From Bidens hawaiensis (lineage: Eukaryota > Streptophyta > Magnoliopsida > Asterales > Asteraceae): a DNA stretch of 64,000 nucleotides. Of this stretch, positions 34,520-47,600 are shown in pieces. Both the position numbers and the translations under genes were made by a program. Position 1 is the first letter of the stretch. The number at the start of each line of letters is the position of its first letter. The stretch is from assembly GCA_021521415.1 (NCBI GenBank), contig JAIQDT010014344.1, positions 166,095 to 230,094 on the forward strand. Reading direction: 5' to 3'. The notes under the pieces are model-generated. The model worked only from the letters and a program-made list of their open reading frames with translations, did no database searches and was not told the DNA's origin.

Positions 34520-35115
34520 TTTTTATGTGTTGTTTGCTTTTCTGAAAAAGGTCTTCGCAGCCTCTTTTATATGCGCAGTGCAGACCATGCACAGACATTG
34601 CAATATGTAGACTGTTTGTTTTCTCGAAGACGTTTCATTAAAAAACGTATGTGCAAGCACTTCTTGGTGCAGACTTGGTCCATGCACTTCTGAGATCTTC
34701 TAAGGTCTGTAGAGGGTTAGACACTACACCCTACCGACACACCATGTCCACCACCATCACCACCCACCGTTCGCCACCACCACCACCACCATCCGCCACC
34801 CATCCTCTGTCGCCGCCATCACCGTCCGTCACCCGCCACTACCATCGTTTACCACCACTGTCCACCACCCACCACCGCCTTCTACCACCACCACCGTCCA
34901 CCACCACCACCACTATCACCATCCAGCAGTACCACCACCCACTACCACAGTTTGTACACCACCACCAGTTTATTTTAGCAATCTATAGACGTTAAAAAAA
35001 CGTCTTCTTCTTGCAGACTGCGGATGTTTGGTCCATCTCTTATTTTACAGATGTCTGCAGATATGTTTCGCAAACTACAAACATTTTACCTCTTAAAAAA
35101 CAAACAACACCTTAT
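34520..35115. mobile_element. Possible MITE with embedded (CCA)n
   Basis: Left 'gtgttgtttgctttt' and right 'aacaaacaacacc' form a short inverted repeat, and both flanks contain 'gcagac' motifs in opposite orientation. No clean target duplication was found. The interior (34738-34982) is a degenerate CCA/CCG trinucleotide tract, which explains the Thr/Pro/His-rich ORF read across it. Confidence 0.35.
34738..34982. repeat. Degenerate (CCA)n tract
   Basis: Dense 'ccacca' and 'caccac' runs with interruptions. Simple sequence, not a proline-rich gene. Confidence 0.85.
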
Positions 35116-35944
35116 TATGTGTACGATGTATTCTTCCTTTTTTGGGTATTTAAGTGGTAAACTATGCTATTTGGTCTGTACCATATAACATAATTTTCTT
35201 TTTCTTCTTTTACACTTTTAAATATGTTTTCATTTTCTCCCTATTACTTTTCTTTTTTCAAATATTAGTAAAATAAAATAAAATCCTTAGGTTTAATGTG
35301 ATTTTTTAATAAATCACCTACTTAATAAATTTATTAGTTTGAGGCCGGTGTACTACACGAGTAGTTCTTGAAAATAAAATATTTAATAAATAATCAATAT
35401 AAAAGAAACAATAAACCCGTAAACACTATTAATACAATCGTTGTACAATAGTTTTTAAAACAATTTTAAAATAAAAGAATTAAAACATCAAATGTTTGAA
35501 AAAAAAATAGGAAGTAAAAATTAAATTAAAAAATTTGAATCATAAATTTAAGAATGGTAATTATTATTTTACTATCATAAATTTGTTAAAAATGATGAGG
35601 TTTAATGTAAGAGTGAAAATATACAAATATAGATAAGTTAATTACAATTTCAGTCCCTTTGGTTTACGGACAGGAACCACTTGCACCCTTTTTTTCAAAA
35701 ATGAGCAGTATACTTTCCTATGGTTGTAAATGTAAGAAAACAAAGGTAACATTTATTTGTCTTTCCCAAAACTAAAATTAAAAATGTATATTAAATTAAC
35801 GGATTTTGTATCATATCTATCTAATTATATCTATAAATTGTCTATCATAAAATCTCAGGTGTCGCTCTTAGGTTGTTTCCTTCATTCTCTAGAGCCACCA
35901 GATTGCTTGATTTATAAATGGAGGTTTCTCATGCATTTGACCCG
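35116..35944. other. AT-rich intergenic
   Basis: No gene seen. Confidence 0.4.
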
Positions 35945-36230
35945 AATTCGCGGGTATGGGTATCCCAAACCCAAATAGTCTTTAAATGAGTTATAACATC
36001 TTATTTATTTGTAAAAGTATTTCATAAGCAAACAATAATTTTCACGTGTCATAGGTCTCACCAAACCCGGATAACCCTTAAACGGGTTATAACATCTCAT
36101 TTATTTTTTAAATAACCCCTTAAGTATCAAAGAATTATTTTCACGGGTTAAGTGTCTTACCAAACTCTAATAGCCCTGAAATGGGTTATAAGATCTCATT
36201 TATTGATAAACACTTTCATTATCAAACCCT
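35945..36230 (+). repeat. Tandem repeat of 96-99 bp, three copies
   Basis: The marker TTATAACATC recurs at 35991 and 36087 and as TTATAAGATC at 36186. Each copy also has an 'accaaac..' segment and ends in 'tcatttatt'. The copies are diverged. Confidence 0.8.
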
Positions 36231-37357
36231 AATTTAATTTATCTGCTTTACATGTTCTTCGTTGTTGGTCTATCATCTCCATTATCGGTTAACTTCCAAT
36301 ACTACCTACCATCGTCAACTACATCAACGCTTCTTTTTTCATTAGACAAATATTTGTGAACATGTTTGTACATTTAAAAAAATCAACATGCTCGTGTTCG
36401 TTTATGTTTGTTAGTTAAAAACCTAAAAAACCTAAACATCTTAACTGATAAAACCCAAACGTTAAAAAATATAATAACAAACTAATATATATGTATTAAT
36501 TTAAAACAAAACTATGTTAAAAAATAAAATAATCACCATAAACTAGCAAAACGATTAAAAACAAAACTTTAAATAAACTCTCATAAGATGGAAGGATCAA
36601 ACTAGTATAGTATAAATCTTAAATCAGAAGCCATAAATAATATGAAAGAAGAGAATATCAAGTCACCTTTGTGACTTTATATCACAATACTTTTGTTATT
36701 GTTTTTAGTGCATAATAGAATGATGCTCCGTAACGTTTTCTTATTAGTCACTGGAGTATTATATGTTTACAAATTGATAAATTATTTGCAGAAAAAATAA
36801 AGTATGTGATTTTTATATAACGGACAGGTATTCTTCGTTTTGGGTGATGAAAACGAATAAAAAACCTAAAATAATAAGTAATAGAAAATAAACAAGTTGG
36901 ATGGCGAAGGTTCTGATGATGCATTAATGTTTTCGAATATGGTTATTAATTCATAATATTTTATTCCTTCAAACTTCAAAGAATATGGAGTGGGATTGTA
37001 TATAAACAATGAGTTTGAACATAATGTATAGTTTGTGAAAATTTTTTTTCTAAAATAAGCATTTATGAACTATTTGTAAGAAATTTCAGAAATATATGTT
37101 ATAAACTAGCCTTCATGAGTATATTATGATAACATACGAGTAGTTTGTATAACCAATTAAAACTTGTCACGTGACCATCAACTAATCGTAACGAGCATGT
37201 TCATAAGTCCTTTAGTCGCAACGAGTAGATCTTAAAACTTTTCGAGACACGATTAGTTTACCAAACTAACAACCACGGTGTTTTTGTTTACCAAAAACAT
37301 AAAACCGGTTAGTTTAAAAAAAAAGACTAACTGGAAAGGTTAGTTTGAAAGCTCATT
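36231..37357. other. AT-rich intergenic
   Basis: No gene seen. From about 37140 onward, 'tagtcgcaacgagtagatc' motifs resemble the inverted repeat starting at 37358 and may be a partial duplication of it. Confidence 0.4.
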
Positions 37358-37867
37358 TAGTCGTTACGAGTAACTCTTGGTCAACGACTAGTTTTTCCGA
37401 TTTACATTCCCAATACGAGTCGTTTATTAACAGTTAATTAGTCGCTACTAGTTTAGCCTTACAACGTACTCATGGTGACTTGTTTTAGCGATAATCTGGT
37501 ATATTTTAAAAATATATAAAAATATTATTTAATCCCTTATTTTTATGTCATTTAAAAAAAAATATTGTAACATCCCGAAATTTTCATGAATAATATTAAA
37601 AGAGAAAATTGTCATTTGCCTCCCTGAGTAATATCGGCGGGAGCACAATAGACCACTGAAAACTATTTTGTGCATGTTGTGCCATTGTATATCTCCGGCG
37701 GGGTTTTTTTTTTTGCTCCTTTCGTTAGTCAAACTACCGTTGACCCGTTAAAATTTGACGAATTTACTATATTAGCCTTGTATCGTTATTATAACCTCAC
37801 TTACCCTCTTTCCCCGTAATATTCCATCGAAGCGATCGATTGTATATCTCCGGAGACCGATTGACGA

Positions 37868-38306
37868 ATGTCTCAATCCAAGTCAAGTAAATATTCCTCG
37901 GGGTCACCTTCCAAGCCTTCCCGTGAAGACGACTCTTGTGTGAGATTCCCATGTGGTGCAGGGACATGTTACTGGATATCCAGGACCGATGCAAACCCGG
38001 GTAGTCGATTCTTGTGCTGTGTAAGTGTTTAATTAGTCACGAATTAGTGTTCTTGTCTGTTAATCGATGTTGATTCCTTTAATTTGGCTTAGGTCAATTT
38101 TAGGGGTAATTGACTCTGTTAAATGTGATTGATGTTATAGTTGGTTATGTTGTTTGTTTGTTGATATATTAAGTCCATTACAGAAGGGGATTTGTGGATG
38201 GCTAAAATGGGTTGATGATCCCACATGCCCTAGTTGTGAAAAGGTAATTCAAACAGTGGTGAAGATGATGAATAAGAAAGATGAGTATGCAAGAATGAAA
38301 AATTAA
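37868..38306 (+). CDS. Small GRF-type zinc-finger protein inside the MULE
   Basis: Two exons, 37868-38020 and 38184-38306, joined by a canonical intron (TGCTGT|GTAAGT ... TTACAG|AAGG). They give an intact 91 aa protein starting MSQSKSSKYSSG after a Ser/Lys-rich N-terminus. The core FPCGAGTCYW, DANPGSRFLCC and GICGWLKWVDD carries the Cys, NPG and W.D positions of GRF zinc fingers, a nucleic-acid-binding fold. A CPSC pair and a basic C-terminus follow. Similar small GRF proteins are common and uncharacterised in plants (At4g04775-like). It is convergent with the broken MURA gene, in the place of a second MULE gene. I infer a transposon-associated or captured role; function unknown. Confidence 0.7.
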
Positions 38307-38489
38307 GGAGTAACAAGCTTGAAGATGTTGCTAGGAATTAGTTGATTGTTGTTCTTTGTTTATGTTTGTGTTTATTGATTAGTTGTTAACATTGTAATCG
38401 TAGTATGGGATAATGTAATCTTTGTTGTTGTTATTCTAGTTAATGTTAAATGTTTAGAGTTTCTTGTTTCATTTATTTACTTTAAAGTT

Positions 38490-38816
38490 CTGTTCCACAT
38501 TATCAGTGATGTTGCAGACATGATGAAAGCCATGATGAAACTGAGAAGGAGGAAATTAACAATGTTGAATTTGGGAAGGATGTACTACAGTTTAACAATG
38601 AAGCAAGTCAACTGGAAGACAATGAGTGTCAATTGGGAGAAGATGAGTTGATGGCTTAGTGAAGAACCTGAAATGGATCCTGGTGATGATTATGACCATG
38701 AGGTTGTGAAACCAGCTTTCGACTACACCAGTGAGCCGGAGGAAGATTACTATCATGATTCATATGAAGACGATCCAGTGTGGGACTCTGACTGGTCAAA
38801 TGATGATTGTCATTAG
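38490..38816 (+). pseudogene. Acidic coding-like remnant in the MULE
   Basis: Two acidic readings in different frames (HDESHDETEKEE ... and DYTSEPEEDYYHDSYEDD ... DWSNDDCH then TAG at 38814-38816) suggest a decayed acidic protein segment downstream of the GRF gene. It could be a former extra exon of that gene. Weak evidence. Confidence 0.3.
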
Positions 38817-39187
38817 AAGTAGCATTGTACTTGGTTTTTAGTATTGTTTGCATTTGAATTGTAATGTAATGTGTTACTTTAATTTAACATGATTAAATGT
38901 ATTGTAATGTTTGCATTTCAAGACTACATCTTACAAGTTTTTAAAATGCCTTAAAACACAAACTGTCAAAATACCATACAAACCATCATATCCTAAATAA
39001 TATACATGCTACAAGTCTTAAATTGTGTCAAACACAAACCATATCCCAAATTTAACATACATGCTACAAGTCTTAAATTGTCTCAAACACAAACCATCAT
39101 AACACACACATGGTACCAGCTTTAAATTGTCTCAAACCATCATAACATACATCATCAATCTTACTCAAACACACCTTGTTGACATCA

Positions 39188-42140
39188 TTAGTGTTGACTT
39201 GGTGCTGGTCTGCAAGTTCTGATGTTGTGTCCGTAACCTCCACATTTTGTACATTTCTTTTCATGCCCCACTCTAGTGAGTCTGACTCATGTAGAAAACA
39301 CTTCCTGAACCTCTTCTATTTTCATCTTCCTCTTCTTGCTAGCTGCCAATTTCTTCTTTTCATCTAGTGCCTTCTTCCTGCTTTTCTTCGGTCTGCCAAT
39401 CTGAGTATGATGTTTAGGTGGAGTTAATGTTGTTGGGCATTTTGAGGGTGTCCACATATCAGGGCCTGGGATGGGCCTGATTTGGTGGTTATACACTTTC
39501 TTCCATGTGTCTAACCAGTAAGCTTCATCAACCCACTTCTCCAATGGAACGACAGGTATGTTATTTTCTATCATGTCAAATAGAGCTGCCACCGCATATT
39601 TACATGGCATACCTGTCAAGTCCCATCTCCTTCATGTGCATGTACTATTCTCCACATTCACCACACATTGGCTTCTCATACTTTTAACCTATAAACATAG
39701 TCATATTTTAACAAATGTTGGTTGTAATATCATAATAAGGCAAATAATGATACCTGGTAAGTCACATCATCAACCATCCTAACTGACAATTTGCTTGCTT
39801 CTGTTTGTATTTCATCCCATGCTTTTGTTGCTTGCGGTGTTAATGGGCCCTTGGCAGTGGATTGCATCTTCTTCACATTCACAATCCTCATGGTCAAATA
39901 CTCTCTAATATACTCCAAACATGTAATGATAGGCTTGTCTCTTGCTCCAACAAGTTGCTTGTTGAAAGATTCACAAAGATTGTTCAGCAGCATATCACTT
40001 TTTGCCCTGCCTGAAATATGTGATCTTGACCATCTTGCTGTCGAGATGTCACTAAGCCAGAGAAACATATCAACATTTGTTTTCTTAATCTCCTCCATTG
40101 CCATGTTGAAGTATGGGACAGAAGTGGCAGATGTTGCCCTATAAAACAAGCCTTTATATACAAATCTCCCCTCCAGGTCTTCCTCAAGTTCTCATGGATG
40201 TGTCTACAAAAAAACCGATGTTCAGCCCTAGGGAAAACACTCTCAACTGCTTGAATGAGTCCCTATAACAGTCAAATCAGCATATTCATTATACATGAGT
40301 TTGCCTATAAAAAAATATATGCTAAGTATACATACCTTTTGACCGTCACTTATGGAAGTGAAACTGACATCATGAGTCAAGTCAAGATAATCTCCAAGGT
40401 GATTTAAGAACCACTTCCATGACTGTGTGCACTCTGTTTCCACTATTGCAAAGGCCACATGATACAAGCAATTGTTACCATCCGTACCAACAACAGTCAA
40501 AATCTGTCCCGGGTATTTGCCTTTCATAAAACAACCATCCAACCAAAGAAGTTATCTACCAAGCAATTTAAATCCTCTAACTAAAGCAGCATAACACATA
40601 TATATTATTCTAAATTGCCTAGTTGTAAGGCTAGGGTTAGCACATGGTTCAACATCTAATTTAATGGAACTACCGGGGTTTGCTTTAAGAAGCTCATCAA
40701 TATAGGATCTGAGGTGGTTGTATTATTTGGTGCAGTCACCATCCTTCCTTTGCTGAGCTATTGTCTTAGCTCTTCGGATCTTGGCTTCAGAACTTGTATT
40801 TGATGCCTCTGCTGGAATTTTGTCTTAAATTCCTTGGTCGCTATGTTGGGGGTAGTTTCTAGCTCAGCCTCAATCTCTTTGGCAATAGTAGACATTGTGT
40901 ACATACCAATTGATCTACTTTGAGACACTCGTGTTTTTTTGGAATGGTCTTCACACACCAATTATCCTCAACTGATTCTCTTGAGATGTGCATAGTCCAA
41001 GGGCAAGTGAGTTTCATGTTCCTTTTTTTTTTACCTTGACCTTTTCCTTACTAGTCACATTTGACCCATCACTAGTAACCAATTTTGGATTGGTCCCCAA
41101 ACAAATCACCCTAAACCTTAAAGGATCATTCTTATTGATATACAAATCTCTTCTACCATGAAGAGCATAACTCTTAAATATCTCATTCAATGTTTCCTTT
41201 GATGGTATTGCCTGACCAACAAAAAATGGACATTCATCATGATTATTCCTTTCTTTTCCCTTAAGCTTTCTTAGCAAACTATTCAAGACACTCATGCTCT
41301 CATCATCAGAGCTATCATAGGTACCCATGAAAGGATTTAAACCATCATCATCACTAATATGATCACCTTCTGCCTCATCCACATCAAAATCTACAATAGC
41401 TTTATACAATCTCATGTCAACTTCTACCTCTTCCAAGGGTGTTTGAAAGGCAGCTGTATATCCGGGATCACTTTCATGTGATCGATCACTATCATAAATG
41501 TCATTATAATCCTGTCATTATAATCCTCTTCATCACTACCTACACCCTCACTAGAACTCACTTCATCAACACTCATTTCATGAACACTTTCACCACTCAC
41601 TTCATGAACACTTTCAAAACTGGGTATACATCCATAATTATATACCAGAATTTCACTATGACTAGTTCTCCCATGTTCTACAAAAATCTCAACAAGGTGA
41701 CTACCTACACCATCACTGCCTTTAACTATAGCACAAACATCTTGAAAATGATAATCTTCAATCAATGGCTTTAAACCCAAATCCAAATTGACACGCAGAT
41801 GTTTGTAACGAAAAGAACAAACTGTACCACAACCGAATTGTAACTTACAAACTATTCCAACCAACAAACTTTTACAAAATTATGAAACATTAACTTCATC
41901 AAAATAACTTATCTTTCCTCCTTCATATCTTCTTACTAGCTCGGTAGTGAACAAGCCTCCATGGAAAAGCTTTATAGTGAACACTGAATAATTATCACCT
42001 ATAACAACCAACATTTGTTCAGCCCGCTAACAACATAGAAGCATAAACCAATACAAAGTAAACAGTAAAACCTTACCATACAAGTCTTTCGGGTCACAAT
42101 ACTCATTTTCGAGCCTGAGAGTATACGAGCTGACCGCCAT
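39188..42140 (-). pseudogene. MURA-type MULE transposase (decayed)
   Basis: Start candidate at 42140 (MAVSSYTLRLEN), then FTIKLFHGGLF and GKISYFDEVNV, the N-terminal PB1-like region of plant MULE proteins. An acidic stretch follows, then a MuDR-type zinc domain (41250-41014, YALHGRRDLYINKND), the MULE transposase core around 40542-40243 (MDGCFMKGKYPGQIL, ESWKWFLNHL-like), the SWIM zinc finger near 39640-39590 (WDLTGMPCKYAVAAL) and a C-terminal CCHC knuckle CTKCGGYGHNIRTC ending at TAA 39188-39190. The frame is broken in several places; the first CxC pair of the SWIM finger is hit by a TGA. Not expected to make an active enzyme. Confidence 0.88.
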
Positions 42141-43019
42141 TGCAAGTTCCAATAAATTTCATGGCAACAACCTTGTAGTCCGATCATTAAAAATTACGGG
42201 GGTGCAAGGATAGATTTTGGGTGAGAATTGGAATTGTGAGCCCAAAATAACCTAATTTGAAGGTTATAATCGATCATAAAGGTTCAACGTGTACAATGAC
42301 AAGTTTACCCCTCACCATTAGCAGTCAACGGTGGTTTGACTAACGGAAGGAGCAAAAACCCTGCTGGAGAAATACAATGGCACAACATGCGCAAAATAGT
42401 TTTTAGTGGTCTATCGTGCTCCCGTCGATATTACCCAAGGAGGAAAATGACAATTTTTTTATATTAAAATATTAATTACGTAGGAAGAATTAATTTGAGT
42501 TAGTAGAAAAATAATAAAGTAATATTAGAAGATATAAGGATGGTAGGCTAAATAGATGGAATTAATTACGGACTTAAGATGAAGATTGGCTTAAGGTTCA
42601 TTGGCTTAGGGAGTATAAATACCCCTTAAAGCCTAAATCATTTCCATCTCCATCATTCTACACCTTAGCATGCACCTTAAAAACACACACTTAAGCCAAA
42701 CACTCTCTACACTATTCTATTCAACGATCCAAGACCAAACGAATGTAAGAAATCATTTATCTCAGCTGACCTAACAATTTAGAACCCGACACCGCAGCCC
42801 GGGTATGCCGAATGAGTCATTTGAATATAGATCTAGCTTTATTGGGGTGTTTAATCAACCAAAAACGAGCTTAAGGGCCACCTTAGCTTAGACCTGGACA
42901 CCCCGAAGCTACCTGAGTTGTAAACGATCAAAACCCGGCCAACCATGGTGGTTAACGGCAGTTGACGACGCTAGAATCAAGGAAAAAACCCGTAAAACGC
43001 GTTAAGGAAAGGCTGGTCT

Positions 43020-43440
43020 GAACATATACATCGTATATGTTATACGAGCGTATATATTCAGCGTATAAGGGTGTTGTTCAGCGTATATGTACTAGGAGCG
43101 TATATGTTACTGAACAAATTATAAGTTATTATTCAACGTATACGTGTATCAGTGTATAAGTACAGTCCAACGTATATGTGTATAAGGAACGTATAAGTCA
43201 CTTATACGTATAACTTGTGCGCATCGTATAAGTTATAAGGCGCCTAACTTATACGGGCGTATAAGTTATACGAAGGTACTTATATGTGAATAAACTTATA
43301 TATTAAATGACTTATGCGTGCTAACTTATACGTTGGAATAGCTTACGCGCTGGGAGTGACTTGTGCGCCCAAGGCTTTATACGGGTGAAGGTGATTTTTC
43401 AAATAAACGAAAGATAAACAACGTATACGTACGTAAGCAT
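43020..43440 (+). repeat. Degenerate CGTATAAGT/ACTTATACG repeat
   Basis: More than twenty irregular copies of CGTATAAGT-like words in both orientations within LTR copy B. This creates many small palindromes. Copy A has a different repeat tract at the comparable place. Confidence 0.75.
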
Positions 43441-45154
43441 TATATATGGACTTATATGATGGTTAAGATAAGAATAAGTAAAGAATTAATAATGAAAGGT
43501 AAGGTTTAAAATGAGTAGAACTTAGGAAGAAATGCCAATGAAGTAAACGAACTCTAGAAGTAGTAACTGACTAATGTGTCTTATTACAAAGTCAGTCGTA
43601 CATTGCAAAAGAAGGACATAACCGTCATCAGAAGCATGACACATGTGAGTTTCTAGGCTCCCTTTTCCTTTTGAACGTTTTGGGGCTGTATGCATACTCG
43701 ATGTGATTAGTTAAAACACTTACCTTAAGTGGTAAGTGTATACCATAAGTGATTTATGTGATAGTTATTATATTGAGGTTATGAATCAATGCTTGTCGGT
43801 GCGTGAACGATCTTCTGATATTGCACGTATTTCTAGGGAAAGTTAAATGTATGCTAGTAAGTACATGATTGTTAGTATATGTTCCATACATGGATAATAG
43901 TTAGTGTTCCTTAAATGTATATTATATAATTAAGTATACGTTCTGTCACACCCCGACCAAAGGCGGCGGAACATGCCGGGGTGCAACGTGATTGGACAAA
44001 TACACAAGACACTATTTAAAGTGACAATATTTAATCAACTCTTTTTATTTCAACAAATCAATAAACAACACATCTCGTTCACACAAACAAGTTGAATACA
44101 AGTAACATTTATATTGTTCGTTTTACTAATACCCTAATAGTCTTGGTAATGTTTTTCATCAAGTCCTCGAGTCAACAAAAGTCAAACCTGTAACATTTCA
44201 TAAAATAAAGTTTGTCAACACAAAGGTTGGTGAGGAATTCATAAGTTTGAGCATATAAGTATATAGTAATAAAAGCCACAAAACTTGTATACAAAACAAT
44301 AAATAATAGCAACAATTTAGATACGCAAAAGATAAATAGTTCGGACCCTTTCTTAATGGTAACAACCAAGTATACTCGGATCATAGTGTCCATGAGGCTA
44401 CCCGCCTCATGCTAAATAGTTATCGTTAATAAGAATACATTAACGACACCCTCCATAAGAGAATACCAAATGGATTCGGGATTTCGTGAAGTCGTTAATA
44501 AGAATACATTAACGGCACCGTGCTATAAGAGAATACCATATAGTTCACGGATTTATGAATCAACCTTCCAAAAGAGGTAAACACATAAGCATGTAAGCAT
44601 ATAACACCAAATCGAGCATTTATTTAAGTAAAGTATACAATCACGTTTGTGGGTTTAAAGTTTCAAGTAAAATAAAGCATTTAGTTTGATAAATATGAAA
44701 TGTCACCCCAAAATGGAAGATGGAAAAAAAAGGGTATGAAAGTACTCACCTCGATTGACGAATTGAGAAACTAATAAGTGATCGACATAAAGAAAGCTTG
44801 TAAACGAAACGAACGAATCCGACTTGAAAGCTAATTGAAAGCGAATAAATAAAATATATTAATGAACTTAAACTTTAGTTGAAACTACACTTGAAACATT
44901 GAACGAGAAGGTTTGCTTGTTAATCGGGTTACCGGTTAGTTTGTTAACGATTAGGGACTTGTACTTAATTGATAATTAATATAAAAATAGTATTACTTAT
45001 TTGGGCTTTTAAATAACTAAACCAATATTAAATAGCAACGAGACGGGTTTTAAATCAAGAGTTCGGTTTTATAAGAATGAATTGATATTAAAGCTTATAA
45101 TAATATTATTAATAATAAGGATAGAAATGATAATAATGATTTTAGAATAAGTTT

Positions 45155-45176
45155 TATATATATATATATATATATA
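45155..45176. repeat. (TA)n microsatellite
   Basis: About 11 TA units inside the LTR-like insertion. The surrounding sequence to 45720 is rich in TAA/AAT triplets. Confidence 0.9.
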
Positions 45177-45668
45177 GGATAAAGATGATGATAATGCATA
45201 GTAATACTACCAATTGAGAATTGTTGTTAAAACTAATAATAGTAGTAGTAATAATAACTATTATAATTATTACTTTTTTTATTAAATACGTTATTAATAG
45301 ATTTATAAATTTTAATAATAATAATAATTATTATTATTATAATAATTATATGTGTCACATTAATAATAACTAATACTTATAACATTTAAATAATAGTAGT
45401 ATTAGTGAAAAAAAGATATAAATCGAGTGACGATGACCTTAAATGGTAACTATGCCCGACATGGGTTTCGGTTTAATAAAATAAGTAGATAATATTAACA
45501 ATATTAGGTTTTAATAATATTCCTTAATAATCATAATAATAATGATAATAATAATCGTAATAATAATAATTTATTATTATGAAAATAATGATAATAATAA
45601 TTGTTTTGTTAAATGATAATAATAACAATAATAATAGTGATAATTATAATAATAAATTTTATCTTGTA

Positions 45669-45713
<45 letters not shown>
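45669..45713. repeat. (TAA)n microsatellite
   Basis: Perfect run of about 15 TAA units. It accounts for the polyasparagine ORF read across 45579-45797. Confidence 0.95.
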
Positions 45714-46800
45714 CTTTGTGTATTTATGTTAATACTAATAGTAATAATTAATTTATTAAGTATAAAAAGAAACAATACCAAAACCGATCTAGGATGAGAC
45801 CCGAACCTGAGACCTCTAGTTCAACAACTTATGTATCAACCAACCGAAACAAAATATCAATTGTTAACTTAAACCCATAAGAAAAATAACATATCCATTT
45901 CTGTGTGTTCATCTTTTCCCCAAATAAAAAATAACTCTATACCCAAACCGACTCGTTTCAAAGTATATAACGAAATATACAACCGATTATTAACAATTTA
46001 AATCTGAAAATCGACATAAGAAAACTAATAATACCAAACCCCAATAATTTACCTTTTAGATGATTATAAGGTCGTGGCTCTATACCGAGAAGGAAACGAG
46101 CCGCACCTGCTGGAGATGGAAACCACAACCGAGCGACTGAGGGAGAGGGAGAGCAGCGATGCCGGCGGCCGGCTTTCCGGTCGCAGAAAAAACGAGGAAA
46201 GCCGAGAGAGAGAGGAATGAGGGGTGGCCGGTGTCAGGTTTACGAACCAAAGGGAGGGAGATAAGTGGTGGTGCGTCGGAGGTGTTTGGGGTCGCCGGAT
46301 TCTCGCCGGAAACGGAAATCGAAGAGGGGAAAAAGGGGGTTTTGGTGGTGGTGTGCTCGCCGGAAAAACGACCAAGATGGGGGGGGGGTTACCGGAGGTG
46401 GGAGAGGGTGTTCGCCAGGGTTGCTGCTCCGGCCGCCGGAGGCGCCGTCGCCGGAAAACGACCAAAGGGGGCGGCTGGAAGTGATGAATGGTTAGGGTTA
46501 GGGTTTGTTTGTATATATAGGTGGGTATAAAACTTACCCCTTTGGCCCCTCAAGTTTCAATAAATGTTTAATATGAGATTAAAGGTTTCCAAGGCTTATA
46601 ACGAGTTTTACGAAAATCAGTTTAAACCCTCTATGTTTTCTTAACGACACTATAATATGATAAACATCGATAATTATGGTCGAGGTATATAATAATATTA
46701 TACAATAATTAAATAAGGTTTTAAAAGTATTGAGTCAGGTTTACAATATGAAAGTTTACAAAACGAATATAAATCGAGACTCAAATTTAACGAATGTCAT

Positions 46801-47110
46801 ACGTTCCTTGTATGGATAATAAATATTGTTCCTTGTATGGATAATAAACATTGTTACTTGTATGGATAATAAATATTGTTCCTTGTATGAATAATAAATA
46901 TTGTTCCTTCTATAGATAATACACGATGTTCCTTCTATGGGTAGTATATAGGGTTCCTTCTATAGATAATACACATTGTTCCTTCTATTGATAATATACA
47001 GTGTTCCTTCTATGGATAATACACAGTATTCTTTAGTTTTAAGTTCCTTATATGGATAATAGTAAATATTCTTTTAGTAGATATTATGTAATGTTCCTCT
47101 TATTGATAAT
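46801..47110 (+). repeat. About 32 bp tandem repeat in LTR copy B
   Basis: Around nine diverged copies of 'gttccttctatggataatacac..'. It lies just after the nested insertion, and the first copies are best preserved. Confidence 0.88.
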
Positions 47111-47384
47111 TGTAAAAGTTGTTTAAGTGCAAAGAATAAAGCTAGAACTCACTCAACGTGTAGCTGATTTTTAGTATACATGCAGGTTTAGTGGATGGCG
47201 TGGTAAGCTTGAGGTGCATACGAGGCTATCCATATTGAAAATTAGCTAGTGAAAGAAGTTTATTATGTAACAAGTTTTAGTTTTCGCTGCAAGTTGTATA
47301 TGCTTTCGATGTAACAAACTGATTTTATTAGTAAATCCAATGCTAAAGTAAGGCTACCGGGTCCGAGGCCTTACAATTATTGCG

Positions 47385-47600
47385 TCATATCTTTATTTTA
47401 TGTGATTCCTTATTTTTATGTCATCTTTATAAAAATAATTATGTCATGTAACATATTTTTCTCCCTTATTTTTATATCATCATTTATAAAAATTATAATG
47501 TCATGTCCCCTATTTTTTGTGATCCCTTATTTTTATGTTATTGTTTATAGAAATTATTATGTCATGCGCCTATTTTTATGTCATATTTTATAAAAACATA
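47385..47600 (+). repeat. 55-60 bp tandem repeat flanking the solo LTR
   Basis: Three to four copies of 'cccttatttttatgtcat...tttataaaaattattatgtcatg'. A partial copy lies on the other side of the LTR (37540-37560), so the LTR inserted inside this array. Confidence 0.75.

Larger units (their letters stand above)
37602..42460 (-). mobile_element. Mutator-like (MULE/MuDR) transposon
   Basis: Perfect 9 bp TSD ATATTAAAA (37593-37601, 42461-42469), and terminal inverted repeats of about 140 bp (left GAGAAAATTGTCATTTGCC; right, reversed, AAAAAAATTGTCATTTTCC). It inserted 36 bp inside LTR copy B. It carries a decayed MURA transposase on the minus strand and, convergent to it, an intact small GRF zinc-finger gene on the plus strand, a layout like the mudrA/mudrB pair of maize MuDR. 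Confidence 0.92.
43944..46799 (-). mobile_element. LTR-like insertion inside LTR copy B
   Basis: On the minus strand it begins TGACATTCG and ends GGGGTGTGACA, a TG..CA LTR layout, and has a TATA context (CCTATATATAC, near 46520) followed by a GC-rich leader. Direct repeats TACGTTC flank it (43937-43943 and 46800-46806); at 7 bp (8 if the end is shifted one base) they are longer than the usual 5. No retrotransposon genes are inside, so a solo LTR is the best guess. ORFs in the GC-rich leader (46064-46530) are not supported as genes. Confidence 0.55.
37566..47375 (+). repeat. Solo LTR (copy B), split by two insertions
   Basis: Begins TGTAACATCCCG (37566) and ends GGCCTTACA (47375), with near-identical flanks AATAT/ATTAT. 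The LTR pieces are 37566-37601, 42461-43943 and 46800-47375 (about 2.1 kb in total). A TATA context GGGAGTATAAATACCCC is at about 42609-42625. It shares stretches with minus-strand copy A (21016-22725). No retrotransposon genes accompany it, so it is a solo LTR. Confidence 0.7.

Noticed and set aside
34651..34995. Proline/threonine/histidine-rich protein
   Set aside because: It is a translation of a degenerate CCA trinucleotide tract.
45579..45797. Asparagine-rich ORF
   Set aside because: Produced by a (TAA)n/(AAT)n microsatellite.
46064..46530. Overlapping ORFs of 76-133 codons on both strands
   Set aside because: They fall in the GC-rich leader of an LTR-like insertion; several frames are open at once and none has a recognisable domain.
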